Part shown: positions 30,646-42,079 of the stretch, one piece after another | Numbering within the stretch: position 1 is the stretch's first letter | Layout: the number at the start of each line of letters is the position of its first letter | Source of the DNA: Euborellia annulipes | Lineage: Eukaryota; Arthropoda; Insecta; Dermaptera; Anisolabididae | Assembly: GCA_023213315.1 (NCBI GenBank) | Contig: JAKCPI010001734.1 | Coordinates: forward strand, 32,986 to 96,985 | Direction of reading: 5' to 3' | Length of the DNA: 64,000 bases | Notes under the pieces: generated by a model | Databases searched by the model: none | Told to the model about the DNA's origin: nothing | Seen by the model: only the letters and a program-made list of their open reading frames with translations | Program-made: the position numbers and the translations under genes

Positions 30646-30848
30646 CATGGGCGTAACTAGAGAATTTGGCTGGGGGGGGGGCCATGGGACCCGCCATCCT
30701 CGCTGGGGAGAAGGGGGGGGGGCATGGGACCAGCTATCCTCCGGTGGGCCTGGAAAGCCCCATATTTTCTCAATTTTCCTTGGGGCAAGGAGCTTTCTGG
30801 GTTGGGGGGGGGGGACAGCCCCCCGGCATCCCCCTAGTTACGCCCATG
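30646..30848. mobile_element. Short TIR element (CATGGGCGTAACTAG)
   Basis: Ends CATGGGCGTAACTAG and its complement around G-rich filler. Longer relative of the unit at 27777-27838. No clear duplication at the ends. Confidence 0.65.
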
Positions 30849-31256
30849 TTTATATGATAAGAATATTTAATTTTCATTCAATTGTACTCTTCTAGCTATC
30901 ATTTGAGCAAAGTCAATAATAATATCGTCAAAATTAATATCCACCACCAATAATATACCACCTATTTTCAATTCTATGATTTTATGCAGTGGCGTAATGT
31001 ACATCCCCGCAAACCCCCGATGCGGGGGGGGGGGCAGGTCAAGTGTATCAGAAAAATTTAAAATATTTCTTTTTCCGATATCAGAGATCATGAAAAAGTT
31101 TAGTTTTTTTATTACGGAAACTAAATATATGTCGACACAAAAAATCTGGTGGGAGAAGCACAGAAAACAACTTGATTGTAGATGAACGTAATGATGACCA
31201 ATTTTATTAAATGGACATCGGCCCGTTATGAAAATTGTATTCATGGAATGCTCCGT

Positions 31257-31960
31257 CAGTGGCGTAGTGAGCTTAACTCGCGCCCGGGGCACAATACCTT
31301 TTTAGCGCCCCCCCCCCATTCGAAAAGCATATATGTAAAATATACTCACAAATTAATAAATAAATAAAGGAAAATAAATAAAATCTTAGGCTCAAGCTAG
31401 GCTTTAAATTTGAGTATTTATATAATTGGAGGTTTACTTCTTTTAAATTCGTATGATTGAGTTGAGGATAATTAAAACAAAGTATTTTACTTTATTATAC
31501 AGGAATTTTATTGCTAGACAACTGTTGTGTGCACATTCTCACAGTTTCAGTCCGAAAAGGACCATCATCAGGCCTGTAACATACAAATTTTCGGACCGAA
31601 ACTGTGAGAATGTGCACACAATAGTTGTCTGGCAATAAATTTCCTGTATAATAAAGTAATAAATACAGTAAATTGTTTTAATTATCGTCAACTCCATCAT
31701 ACGAATTTAAAAGAAGTAAACCTCCAATAATATATAAATTGATAATTTCTCTTTCGTCTCTTTTAATAAATTTGAGACAAAAAATGTAGTTGAGAAAACA
31801 AGACTCGATTTTGAAATGTATATGATCATTCCAGAAATTAATTATAATAAAAATAAAAATTATCCAGCAATTTTTTTGTTTTGCGGACCATTTGGCGGCC
31901 CTTTGCGAGTAGCGCCCGGGGCATGATGACCCCCCTTGCTCCCCCCTCGCTACGCCACTG
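31257..31960. mobile_element. hAT-type element (CAGTGGCGTAG), 8-bp duplication
   Basis: Starts CAGTGGCGTAGTGAGC and ends GCTACGCCACTG. Flanks TGCTCCGT and TGCTCCGC differ at one of 8 positions. 704 bp including a nested palindrome at 31405-31740. Non-coding. Confidence 0.9.
31405..31740 (-). repeat. Palindrome with degenerate hammerhead-like core
   Basis: Inserted inside the hAT-type element. The arms share AAATTCGTATGATTGAGTTG-type sequence. Minus strand CTGATGA, GGTCC...GGACT, GAAACTG at about 31572-31540. The cleavage position looks unsuitable, so probably inactive. Confidence 0.5.
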
Positions 31961-32225
31961 TGCTCCGCTAATTTGTCATGTTGGATGGGAGGAATTAACG
32001 ATTTGCAAAACATCTGTTGATTTTACTGAAGATGATTCTATATCATTGGAATCGAAATATTTACAAATAAACGGATAATACGCAAAAGTATTTATTTTTG
32101 ACTGATATCCTTAGGCCTATAATAAAAAAAAAAAAACAGAACAAAACTTTCGATTTTTGAAACATGAAAAGTGAATGAATTCTTTACTTAAAATAATAGA
32201 TAAAAATAAAATTGTGCTTATTACA

Positions 32226-32251
<26 letters not shown>

Positions 32252-32257
<6 letters not shown>

Positions 32258-33024
32258 CACACTTTTTTCTCATTCCCACCAGTGGCGTACCGAGGGGGGG
32301 GGGCGAGGGGGGCGGTCCGCCCCAGGCCCCGAGCCGGCATAGGCCCCCATATATTTATAAAAAAAAATTTAATGAAAATTTCCCTTTAAAAGGCACCGGG
32401 ACCCTCAGGGCTCAAGTAAAAACAAAATTTAATGAAAATTTCTCTTTGAAAGGCCCCGGGGCCTTCAGGGCTCAAGTAAAAATGGAAAAATTTAGATAAA
32501 AAAAAAGAAAATTTAATGAAAATTTCTCATTGAAAGGCCCCGGGGCCTTCAGGGCTCAAGTAAAAATGGAAAAATTTAGACAAAAAAAAAAGAAAATTTT
32601 ATGAAAATTTCTCTCTGAGAGACCCCGGGGCCCTTGGGGTTCAGGGATATACGGTATTTTAAAAATATTTTTGTGTATGGAGGAGAGGGATATTTAAAGA
32701 TGATCACCCCCCCCCCCCAAAAAAAATATTCAAGATAAGGCCCCCTCTTTTAGTTCCGCCCCAGGCCCCCAACTGCCTCGGTACGCCTCTGATTCCCACT
32801 CACACTCACACACACATTCACACAGTCTTTTCGGCAACTCAGGCCATTTAAGACTTTAGACGATAACCGTTGTAATTAATATATATATTGTAGGTTCAGG
32901 CATTTCTATTTAAGCCATCTGGTATCCAAATGGCTTAAATAAAATCATCGGACTGCCTGGGTCCGAACCCGCGACGTTTGGTATAGGAGGTAGGCACGCT
33001 ACCTACTACGCCAAACTCGGGGGC
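32252..33024 (-). repeat. tRNA-derived SINE, split by a hAT element
   Basis: Read on the minus strand: a tRNA-like head (GGCGTAGTAGGTAGCG A-box region, GGGTTCGGACCC B box), a body with TAAGCCATTTGGATACCAGA, a tail with GTTGCCGAAAAGACTGTGTG, then GTGTGAGTGTGAG repeats and an A/T run. A hAT-type element (32280-32791) interrupts the tail. Confidence 0.9.
32280..32791. mobile_element. hAT-type element in SINE, perfect 8-bp duplication
   Basis: Starts CAGTGGCGTACCGAGG and ends CCTCGGTACGCCTCTG, flanked by ATTCCCAC twice (32272-32279, 32792-32799). Inside are about four copies of an ~80-90-bp unit containing AAGGCCCCGGGGCCTTCAGG (about 32345-32640). Confidence 0.92.
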
Positions 33025-33239
33025 TATTACATTATTTAAAATCTAAAAATAAATTCTTAATTTGATTGCTGTGTGAGTGGGAATGAGAGAGAAGAGAGAT
33101 TCTCTTCTTTTCTATTCTAATTGAGTCTTTTGATTAAAAAAATTATTTTTTTATTCTTTTATTATTTGTTTAAATTATTATATTACCATAATAGAATAAG
33201 TCTTTTTGGCCTTATTTGAATTATATTAAATAAAACAAA

Positions 33240-33512
33240 CAGTGGCGTAGTGAGCTTAACTCGCGCCCGGGGGACAATACCTTTTTAGCGCCCCCCCCCA
33301 TTCGAAAACCATAAAATATATGTAAAATATACATAATTATTATATTACACTGGTACTAAATTTAAAATATATTTTCCAGAAATCAATTATAATTAAAATA
33401 AAAATTATCCAACAATTTTTTGTTTTGCGGACCATTTGGCGCCCATTTGTGAGTAGCACCCGGGGCATGATGACTCCCCTTGCCCTCCTCCCTCCCTCTC
33501 GCTACGCCACTA
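33240..33512. mobile_element. hAT-type element (CAGTGGCGTAG family)
   Basis: Starts CAGTGGCGTAGTGAGC, ends CTACGCCACTA. Short internally deleted relative of 31257-31960. No matching 8-bp flanks, so one end may be altered. Confidence 0.75.
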
Positions 33513-33687
33513 GCTACTATCTATCTATTAAACACAACACAAGGCATGTGATACATCGTTTCTGGATAAAATTTCACCTTGAATAAGAATTTGCATACGA
33601 AATTTTAATATCTCTAATAGTTTTCGATTAATTGATACAAAATCTAAAAATATAAGATTTTTAATTTAACCACTTCTTAAACATATG

Positions 33688-34266
33688 ACTAGAGACCGGA
33701 TTTTAAGCAAAATGCTTATTGCTCAATTTTATAAGCAGCCATTAGATATTTAATTTCTATACGAATTAGGAAAAACTAAGTGCATTGAGATTGCATTTTT
33801 TATGCTTTTTTTGCTTTTTTTGAGTTTTCATGCTTTTTTTTCCCTTTCGTGCTTATTTGAACTTATTTTACGAATATTTATAATTTTTTTTTTTTTTTAG
33901 TAAAAAACTTTTCCCATTCACACACGCATACACCAGGGACGTATATAAGGTGGGAGGGGGGGCCGCCCCCCAAAAAAATTTTCCAAAAACCCCGGAGTGT
34001 GAAAAAATATAGCCCTGTAAAAAAATTTTTTCCGCAGTGTGAAAAAATTTGGTTCCGCAAAAAAAAAAATTTTCGCAGGGCGGGGCGGAATAAATTTAGT
34101 TTCTTTAAAAAAAAAATTTGTATACGTCATTGGTATGAGTAAAAATTGCTTATTAGATGCTTTTTTTTCAACTTATATGCTTATTTAACAACTTTTTATT
34201 CAAGTTTTTTTATGCTTTTTTAAGCACTTTTTTTCCATTTTTTTATGCTTTTTTGTCCGGTCTCTG
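33688..34266. mobile_element. TIR element (AGAGACCGGA) with nested element
   Basis: Ends AGAGACCGGATTTTAAGC and its rough complement. Interior is many TGCTTTTTT runs. A second unit is nested at about 33933-34132 (CAGGGACGTATATAAGG ... TATACGTCATTG). No duplications found. Confidence 0.5.
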
Positions 34267-34354
34267 ACACTGGGAAAATATGGGGGATTTAATGAGGATT
34301 AAGAATCTACTTTTGTTATTTTTGTATCTCAATTATTTTTCGAGTTATACTCAA

Positions 34355-35121
34355 AATATGGGGATTGACTTCCCCGAGACTTTCTCGTATATTCTTTTGG
34401 AATTACGTCTTGATGTGTGTGTGAACACGATTGCTTAAAAACCAAAGCAGTTAGATCAATGAAATTTGGTATATGCTCCTTACACTAAAATTGTAGATTT
34501 CTATCAACTTTTGGAGTAAATACGTCACTTGGAAGTAGTACTTTACTTAAAAGTTTTTTCAAAAATTTGGAAATTTTTAATTTTTTGTTATATTATGATA
34601 AAATACTCTATTTTAAAAAGTTTTTATTCTTTGACATTTTTACGAAAACTGAATAGTTTTTGAAATAATCACAGAAGAAATAGAAAATATTCGTTAATTT
34701 TGATAAAAAAATCAAAACAAAATCATACAGGTGTCATTAAAAAAGGGTAAATATAAACAATTTCATTTGTTTCACAAATTCATTTGTTTATATTTACCCT
34801 TTTTTTAATGACACCTGTATGATTTTGTTTTGATTTTTTTATCAAAATTAACGAAAATTTTCTATTTCTTCTTTGATTATTTCAAAAACTATGCAGTTTT
34901 CGTAAAAATGTCAAAGAATAAAAACTTTTTAAAATAGAGTATTTTATCATAATATAACAAAAAAATTAAAAATTTCAAAATTTTTGAAAAAACTTTTTAA
35001 GTAAAGTACTACTTCCAAGTGACGTATTTACTCCAAAAGTTGATAGAAATCTACAATTTTAGTGTAAGGGGCATATACCAAATTTCATCGATCTAGCTGC
35101 TTTGGTTTTTAAGCAATCGTG

Positions 35122-35177
<56 letters not shown>

Positions 35178-35290
35178 TAATGCCAAAAATGGTTTTTTTG
35201 GACTCAAGGAGGTCTAAAACGTGGAGAAACATCAAAATCTCGAAGTCGAATTTTTTTACGATTACATAACTTTCTCTATACGAGAAAGTA
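34355..35290. repeat. Palindromic element with (CA)n
   Basis: Arms about 34410-34768 and 34780-35125 are close inverted copies (AAATCATACAGGTGTCATT at the centre). A (CA)n tract fills 35126-35173. Related sequence is at 54330-54610 and 55490-55640. Confidence 0.8.
35126..35173. repeat. (CA)n microsatellite
   Basis: About 24 uninterrupted CA units. It is why a Val-Cys-only reading frame appears on the minus strand. Confidence 0.95.
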
Positions 35291-35941
35291 AAAACGATAC
35301 AAAATTTGAGAAGGCTTAATATCATTAAACATAAAAGGTAGAAGATATTTAAGATATCGTATAAATTTTGTATTTAATGCAGATAACGAATCAATAAACA
35401 CCAATTTTATATCTTTTTTAGTTTTTAGCAAATTTACGAAAATTCAAGCAAACATAGATGTGACTCTCTATTATTAAATAGAGCAAACTAGTAATTGACA
35501 TAAATGTGTAAGATTCAGGATTTAGTGCTGATTCTAATGCACTATTCACTATTTATATATGTTCAATAGTTTTTTTAATATTTTGAAAAGAAAAAAATTC
35601 ATCTGTCAAAATTAATTAAAATCGATTTTTTATTATTTTTAGGACATTCCTTGGCCGAAAATGGATTGTTTTAGTTAGAATATTTTATATTTTAATTTAT
35701 TCAATCGACATCAAGCCCTAAATGTGTTTATTTAATTAAAAAACAATAAATTAGAAAATATTGGCGGGAGTTGACGTTAGAAGTCGTGAACGTCATCAAT
35801 AAACCCTCATTTTATGTGGGCGTAGCTAAATAGAAAAATTCCTATGGCTTTATAATTGATTCAAGAGACCAGTTTTGCATTTTGCCTCAAATCCGTGAAT
35901 AAATAAGAGAGATATAGCGATTTTTTGAAAAGCGATCTCGC

Positions 35942-36763
35942 TAGGGCTGGACGGTAAACCGGTTTACCGGTAAAAACCGGTAAAAATTTTTTACCGAAAA
36001 CGCGGTAACGAACCTCTAATTCGATAAAAACCGGTTTTTTTTTGAAAGTCGGTAAAAACCTATTTTTTCGGGCGGTAAAAAATTTTGGTTTGACGAGAAA
36101 AAAAATGTTCCGCGGCGGCAAACCAAATTGTGGGTCCGCGGCGGCAAAAAATTGGCGTCTAAAAAAAAGGTAAAACATTTTCCGGCCGGGGAAAAATTTT
36201 GGTCCCGCAAAAAAAAAAAATGTTTCGGCAAAAAAATTGGCTCTCTAAAAAAAAGGTAAAATATTTTCCCGGACGGGAAAAAATTTTGGTTCTGATGGGG
36301 GAAAAAAATGTTCCGGCAAAAAATAGGAGTCTCCAAAAAAAAAAGCTGTTTCGGCAAAAAATTGGCTCTCTAAAAAAAGGTAAAATATTTTTCCGGACGG
36401 GAAAAAATTTTGGTTCCGCTGGGGAAAAAAAATGTTTCGGCAAAAAATCGAAGTCTCTAAAAAAAAGATGTTTCGGCAAAAAATTGGCTCTCTAAAAAAA
36501 GGTAAAATATTTTTCCGGCCGGGGAAAAATTTTAAAATTTTGGTTCCGCTGGGAAAAAAAATGTTTCGGCAAAAAATTGGCTCTCTAAAAAAAAGGTAAA
36601 ATATTTTTTTCGGTCTGGGAAAAATTTTGGTTCCGCAAAAATGTTCCGCGGCGGCAAACTTTGGTTCCGCGGGCGGTAAAAAATTTTTACCGACTTTCGA
36701 GAAAAACCGGTTTTTTTTTCATTATCGAGGTCGGTAATGAAAATCCATTACCGTCCAGCCCTA
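35942..36763. mobile_element. hAT-type element with internal repeats, perfect 8-bp duplication
   Basis: Starts TAGGGCTGGACGGTAAAC and ends TTACCGTCCAGCCCTA, flanked by GATCTCGC on both sides (35934-35941, 36764-36771). The 822-bp interior is a degenerate tandem array built on CCGGTAAAA, TTTTGGTTCCGC, ATGTTTCGGCAAAAAAT and GGCTCTCTAAAAAA blocks. Confidence 0.93.
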
Positions 36764-37414
36764 GATCTCGCGCGCGACGAAAGGCTTAGACAAGAGTTAC
36801 GCAAGTCTCCTGGCTTGGCGCCTGGGCGCCGATCGAATTGGAAAAAAAATTTGATGCTCTTCCATTACTTGAAATAATTGTCAAATTGATTGATTTCATC
36901 TGTTTATACTCAAATTTTATAAAATTTTATTCTAAAAATGGCTATAAAATCTTATAATGTTGCTAAATTAAGGGATCTTAGAAATTTTTTTTATACATGT
37001 TGTGGGTTGTGTATAAACAACGAGCTAGTAAAATAAAATTAACAAGCCTCAAAAATTGAAAGCTGAATTGATAAAAACAACAAGGACTAGAATATTGTCA
37101 CAAGAGGACATAAAATTTCATCCAATTTTGATATGAAATGAAATCTTTTTTTTTTTTTTAGAGCGAGTCCCTTTTATTTATACGTAGGCAAACATTCAGA
37201 GATCAATGATCCTTGTGACTTGAATATCTCCACTGTCTTTTTTTTTTGATTTTTTTTTTAATCCACTGTTTTAAGAGGTATAATTATGATGAATATACGG
37301 AAAGAATGGTTCTTCAGCTAAAGATTTCACTAGCTAAATATTTTTCGAGATCTATTATTTGAATAAGATAATAGTATTCAAAATACCTCGATTCGCACTT
37401 TAACTGAGTCATAG

Positions 37415-37668
37415 ATATATTTAACAAGACTGTGTTTTTTATTGATGAGGCCAAACATCCCATGGCCCCCGGGAATCGAACCCAGGATCTCCGCCTTTCC
37501 GGGGCATAGGCGTGCGTGAGTTTTATTTGTGCAGGTCGAGGGTCCGGTGGCCTGGTGCAATGGCTAGCACGCCTATGCCCCGGAAAGGCGGAGATCCTGG
37601 GTTCGATTCCCGGGGGCCATGGGATGTTTGGCCTCATCAATAAAAAACACATGTCTTGTTAAATAAAG
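37415..37668. repeat. Head-to-head pair of tRNA-derived sequences
   Basis: Two nearly identical copies in inverted orientation (about 37415-37510 minus, 37562-37668 plus). Each carries GCCCCGGAAAGGCGGAGATC and a B box GGGTTCGATTCCC; the plus copy also keeps an A-box-like TGGTGCAATGGCTAGCACGC. SINE heads or tRNA pseudogenes; no complete cloverleaf. Confidence 0.7.
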
Positions 37669-37962
37669 ATTTCACCATTTATTTTTTTCCTATCATTCTA
37701 TTTTACCGCGCTGCGGTAAATTATAATTTGAAAGTTTAAAACACTTTAGATTCCAAATTCATAAATCAATTATTTTTTACATGCTCTTTAAAATGTATAT
37801 TCTCATTTTGCTCTCAGAATTGTTTGAAGCACACTTTACTCTTGTACTTCATAGGAAAGATAGGGGAACCAAATGACTTAAATAAGGGTATTGTGTCTTT
37901 TTCCTTATCCTTTTCATTCATTGTATATTTCAATATACTGTACAACTATACTGTATAACTAT

Positions 37963-38147
37963 CAGGGCCGGAACTACGAGATTTTTTAGGGGGGGCAAAA
38001 TTTAATTTGCCGCCCCCTCCTTAAAATTTTCTATATAATATTCATATCATTTTACCTTTTTTTTAGTAAATATTTCTTTAATTGCCGCCCCCTGAGATCT
38101 GCCGCCCGGGGCAAATGCACCCACTGCCCCCCCTAGATCCGGCCCTG
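37963..38147. mobile_element. Short hAT-type element, perfect 8-bp duplication
   Basis: Starts CAGGGCCGGAACTACGAG and ends AGATCCGGCCCTG, flanked by ATAACTAT twice (37955-37962, 38148-38155). 185 bp. Confidence 0.93.
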
Positions 38148-38270
38148 ATAACTATATATAGGAAAGATAGGAGAAATGGTTGCTTTGGTACAAAATATAA
38201 ATATTTTCCTTTGTTTATAAAGTTTACATCTTGAAATATATCTCGACCATAGATCTCAACACAAACGCCT

Positions 38271-38525
38271 ACGGGCTTGGTCTAATTGGTAGCGTGCCTC
38301 CCTTCTATACCGAACGTCGCGGGTTCGGGCGTCAGGCAGTCCGATGATTTTATTTAACGCCACTTGGATACCACCAAATGGCTTAAATAGAAATGCCCGA
38401 CTCCCAATAGATATATTAATAATTAACGATTATCGTCAAAGGCTTAAATGGCCTAATTTGCCGAAAAGAATGTGTAAATGTGTGTGTGAGTGTGAATGTG
38501 AGTGTTTAAAAAAAATAAAAAAAAA
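38271..38525 (+). repeat. tRNA-derived SINE copy
   Basis: Head GGCTTGGTCTAATTGGTAGCG with a B box-like CGGGTTCGGGC, body TCCGATGATTTTATTTAA, tail GCCGAAAAGAATGTGTAA with GTGTGAGTGTGAATG, then A-rich. Divergent copy. Confidence 0.85.
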
Positions 38526-38639
38526 TCTGGTGTGAAAAGCACAGCAAAAGTTAAGAGAAATTTGTGTGACCATCGTACCAATTTTTTTTTTTTTTTTACG
38601 AGTCTTTAAAATTCTTTTTAATCTGTCCGAAGACATAAT

Positions 38640-39132
38640 TTTAATTTTTTATTATTTTATTTTCTCAGAAGAGGGGAGGGCGCGCTTTGGTCAAGAGCAA
38701 TAATCAGGGAGGAGGGGAGGGGGAGGCAGCAGACAGACTCCGCCCTCCCCTCCTTTGCTCGAATTAAGACGTCTAATAAATTAACACAGAAAAGAAATAA
38801 AATATTGAATCTTCAAATGTCTCTAATTCGCAAACCGCTTCTTCAATTTGCATCGGATTTTTTGTAATGAGTTTAGAATTTCCTAGAGATTACTTAGATG
38901 AAGCTAAAATTTAATATTTAAACATTTATTTTTTCATTATATCTCACCATCCGATTAGCCAATCAGATGAGAGGAAAAAGGATCATTGATCTATATTCAC
39001 TGAATTTTTGCCTACGTGTATATAAAATTTCTAGCCTTCTAGCTCCAATGGTTTCGTTAAATTAGCGCTCTAAAGGTTTACACCCGCTCAACGAATGTGC
39101 TCGAGGGTCCATGCAGAGTCAATTTTTCTCAA
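38640..39132. other. Spacer of the large inverted duplication
   Basis: GC-rich purine strand GAGGGGAGGGGGAGGCAG near 38720, resembling 28.16 kb. Otherwise AT-rich, no gene. Confidence 0.5.
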
Positions 39133-39285
39133 AGGACTCGCTCTAAAAAAAAAAAAAGATTTCATATCTCAGAATTGGATGAAATTTTATGTCCTCTTTT
39201 TACGTAAAATTCAGCTTTCAATTTATGAGACTTGTTAATTTTATTTTACTAGCTCGTTGTTTATAAACAACCCACAACATGTATA

Positions 39286-39628
39286 CAAAATTTGGTGTGA
39301 CAAGCCCAGCAGATTTTTTTTTGTCGACATGTATTTAGTTTCCGACGGTACGGCACATTCGATTTTCAAGATGTAAAATTTATAAGTATGGAAAAATATT
39401 TATATTTTGTTACCATAGCAACCATTTCTCCTAACTTTCCAATGAAGTACAAGAGTAAAGTGTGCTTCAAACAATTCTGAGGGCAAAATGAAAATATACA
39501 TTTTAAAGAGCATCTAAAAAATAAATGATTTTTGAATTTTAATCAAAATAGTTTGAGCGAATTTTGAGAAAATCGAAAAAAACTGAAAAAGTACATGTAT
39601 ATAGAGGTAAGGGAAAGTAAAAATTTCT
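39286..39628. repeat. Copy of the 'CTGGTGTGAC' dispersed repeat
   Basis: Contains TTGGTGTGACAAGCCC, TTTTGTCGACATGTATTTAG and ATATTTATATTTTGTTACCA, shared with 41.2, 47.2 and 61.7 kb. It interrupts the right arm of the large duplication. Confidence 0.75.
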
Positions 39629-40544
39629 AAGATCCCTTAATTTAGCAACATTATAAGATTTTATAGCCATTTTTAGAATTAAATTTTATAAAATTTGAGT
39701 ATAAACAGATGAAATCAATCAATTTGACAATTATTTCAACTAATGGAAGAGCATCAAATTTTTTTTCCAATTCGATCGGCGCCCAGAGACCAGCCAGGGA
39801 GACTTGCGTAACTCTTGTCTAAGCCTTTCGTCTTGCGCGAGATCGCTTTTCAAAAAATCGCTATATCTCTCTTATTTATTCACGGATTTGAGGCAAAATG
39901 CAAAACTGGTCTCTTGAATCAATTATAAAGCCATAGGAATTTTTCTATTTAGCTACGCCCACATAAAATGAGGGTTTATTGATGACACTCACGACTTCTA
40001 ACGTCAACTCCCGCCAATATTTTCTAATTTATTGTTTTTTAATTAAATAAACACATTTAGGGCTTGATGTCGATTGAATAAATTAAAATATAAAATATTC
40101 TAACTAAAACAATCCATTTTCGGCCAAGGAATGTCCTAAAAATAATAAAAAATCGATTTTAATTAATTTTGACAGATGAATTTTTTTCTTTTCAAAATAA
40201 TAAAAAAACTATTCAACATATATAAATAGTGAATAGTGCATTAGAATCAGCACTAAATCCTGAATCTTACACATTTATGTCAATTACTAGTTTGCTCTAT
40301 TTAATAAGAGAGAGTCACATCTATGTTTGCTTGAATTTTCGTAAATTTGCTAAAAACTAAAAAAGATATAAAATTGGTGTTTATTGATTCGTTATCTGCA
40401 TTAAATACAAAATTTATACGATATCTTAAATATCTTCTACCTTTTATGTTTAATGATATTAAGCCTTCTCAAATTTTGTATCGTTTTTTGAGTATAACTC
40501 GAAAAATAATTGAGATACAAAAATAACAAAAGTAGATTCTTAAT

Positions 40545-40905
40545 CAGTGGCGTAGTGAGCTTAACTCGCGCCCGGGGCACAACACACCCCCCGCATTCGA
40601 AAACCATAACATTATACAGGGGCGTATATAGAACTCAAAAATTTTCTTGCCTGCGGAAAATTTTTTGCCCTGCTGTTAACATCATTTTACCTAAGTGGGC
40701 TAAGTTTTGCGGAATTTTTCCCCCTTCCTGCGGAAAAATTTTATTTTTTTTGCGGAACCAAATTTTTCCGTCACGCGGAAAATTTTTTTAATTTTTTTCC
40801 CGGACATTAAAATTATTTTTTGTTTTGCGAATTTGTTTGGCGCCCCTTTGTGAGTAGCGCCCGGGGCATGATGACCCCCCTTGCCCCCCTCTCGCTACGC
40901 CACTG
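40545..40905. mobile_element. hAT-type element (CAGTGGCGTAG family)
   Basis: Starts CAGTGGCGTAGTGAGC, ends GCTACGCCACTG. Part of a second element (CAGGGGCGTATATAG) lies inside from 40617. No clear 8-bp flanks; it marks the end of the inverted duplication. Confidence 0.8.
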
Positions 40906-41134
40906 AAAACAAATAGAATCCTATGGCCCAAGACTCGTCTCGTCTGGTCACTTGGGTTGGACACAGCCGTTCAACCCTCAAAGCTTGTTTTTAATGGCAA
41001 TTCTCAGAAACGCATTGTTAAAATATACACAGAAACAGGCTTCTACTCTCTAACCTGAGAATATTGAGCCGCCTTCTCTCTCGCTAATAAGTGATGCTTT
41101 AAAACCAGTAAATTCAAAAAATTACAATTAAATA

Positions 41135-41790
41135 AAAAAATCTGGTGTGACTGATGGTACAGCACACAACTTTCTCTTACCCACGGTAATCGAAAGTTGT
41201 GTTTTGTGCTCGTCACACCAGATTTTTTTGGGTCGAGATAAACTTAGTTTCCGTTGATACGTATATTAAAATTCAACTGTAATTCAACAATTGTAAAATT
41301 TATAAACATTGGAAAATATTTATATTTTGTTACCATGGCAACCATTTCTCCTATCTTTCCTATGAAGTACAAAAGTAGAGTACCCTTCAAACAATTTGAG
41401 AACAAAATGAGAATATACATTTTAAATTGTATATTTTCTTTAAAGAGTATCTAAAAAATATTTGATTTTTGAATTTTAATCAAAATTGTTAGAGCGAATT
41501 TCTGAAAAAGTACATCAGTAAAGTACTAGTACTCTTTGGCCGATTTTGATTAAAAGCATATTTTCACGCTCCAAGAGGGTACTCAACTTAAATATAACAT
41601 TTCAACCACCTAGCTCAATTTCTTCATGCTTTAAAGTGAAACCAGACACAGACAGACAGACCATGTCCACTATTTGGATTCAAACGTGTAAATCCATCAA
41701 AATGTCGACATTGAATTTTTGACATGAATCCAATACTTTCTTTTTCTCTCTATATATATTAACATATATAGAGGTAAGAGAAAGTAAAAA
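41135..41790. repeat. 'CTGGTGTGAC' dispersed repeat, long copy
   Basis: Begins with a hairpin: AAATCTGGTGTGAC...CACAACTTTCTCTTACC and its complement. Then GTTACCATGGCAACCATTTC, AAAGTACTAGTACT, and an end near ATGAATCCAATACTTTC with (TA)n. Same layout as 47105-47772 and 61645-62590. Confidence 0.8.
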
Positions 41791-41950
41791 ATATGCCCCC
41801 CTCCCCAAAGAAAAAGTAAAATGACGTCGCTGCTAAAAAATAACTAAAAATAAAAATTTCCTAATACCATCTTTTTCGGCATCGAAGGCCATTTAGACTT
41901 CTGTTTATTATTTTGGATTGATAGTCAATCCAATTGAAATAAATTGTCGC

Positions 41951-42033
41951 ATGAGACGGAATGCGAACCCGCGCGACCATTGCTTGATACAAATGGGCAG
42001 CAGGCTAACCACTACACCAAGGCCCGAGGGCAA
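41951..42033 (-). repeat. tRNA-like SINE head fragment
   Basis: Minus strand: GGGCCTTGGTGTAGTGGTTAG (A box) and CGGGTTCGCATTCC (B box). Confidence 0.65.
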
Positions 42034-42079
42034 AAATATTTGACTTATAAATTTTAATCAAAATCTAGCTCAATTCCTT

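Larger units (their letters stand above)
34297..40544. repeat. Large inverted duplication with nested insertions
   Basis: Left arm pieces 34297-34354, 35291-35941 and 36764-37165 match, inverted, the right arm 39133-40544. Each arm is about 1.1 kb once insertions are removed. Insertions: a palindrome at 34355-35290 and a hAT element at 35942-36763 in the left arm, and a dispersed repeat at 39286-39628 in the right arm. The 2-kb spacer holds a SINE, a hAT element and an inverted tRNA-like pair. Confidence 0.8.

Noticed and set aside
30602..30895. Gly-rich frames of 97 and 63 codons
   Set aside because: G-run filler of a short TIR element; no family features.
35059..35325. 88-codon frame with a Cys-Val run
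   Set aside because: A (CA)n microsatellite read in one frame.
35861..36495. Several Phe/Lys-rich reading frames of about 100 codons on both strands
   Set aside because: They come from the A/T-run filler repeats of the hAT element at 35942-36763.
37447..37655. Functional tRNA genes in the inverted pair
   Set aside because: B boxes are good but no full cloverleaf with acceptor and anticodon stems can be drawn; better as SINE or pseudogene sequence.
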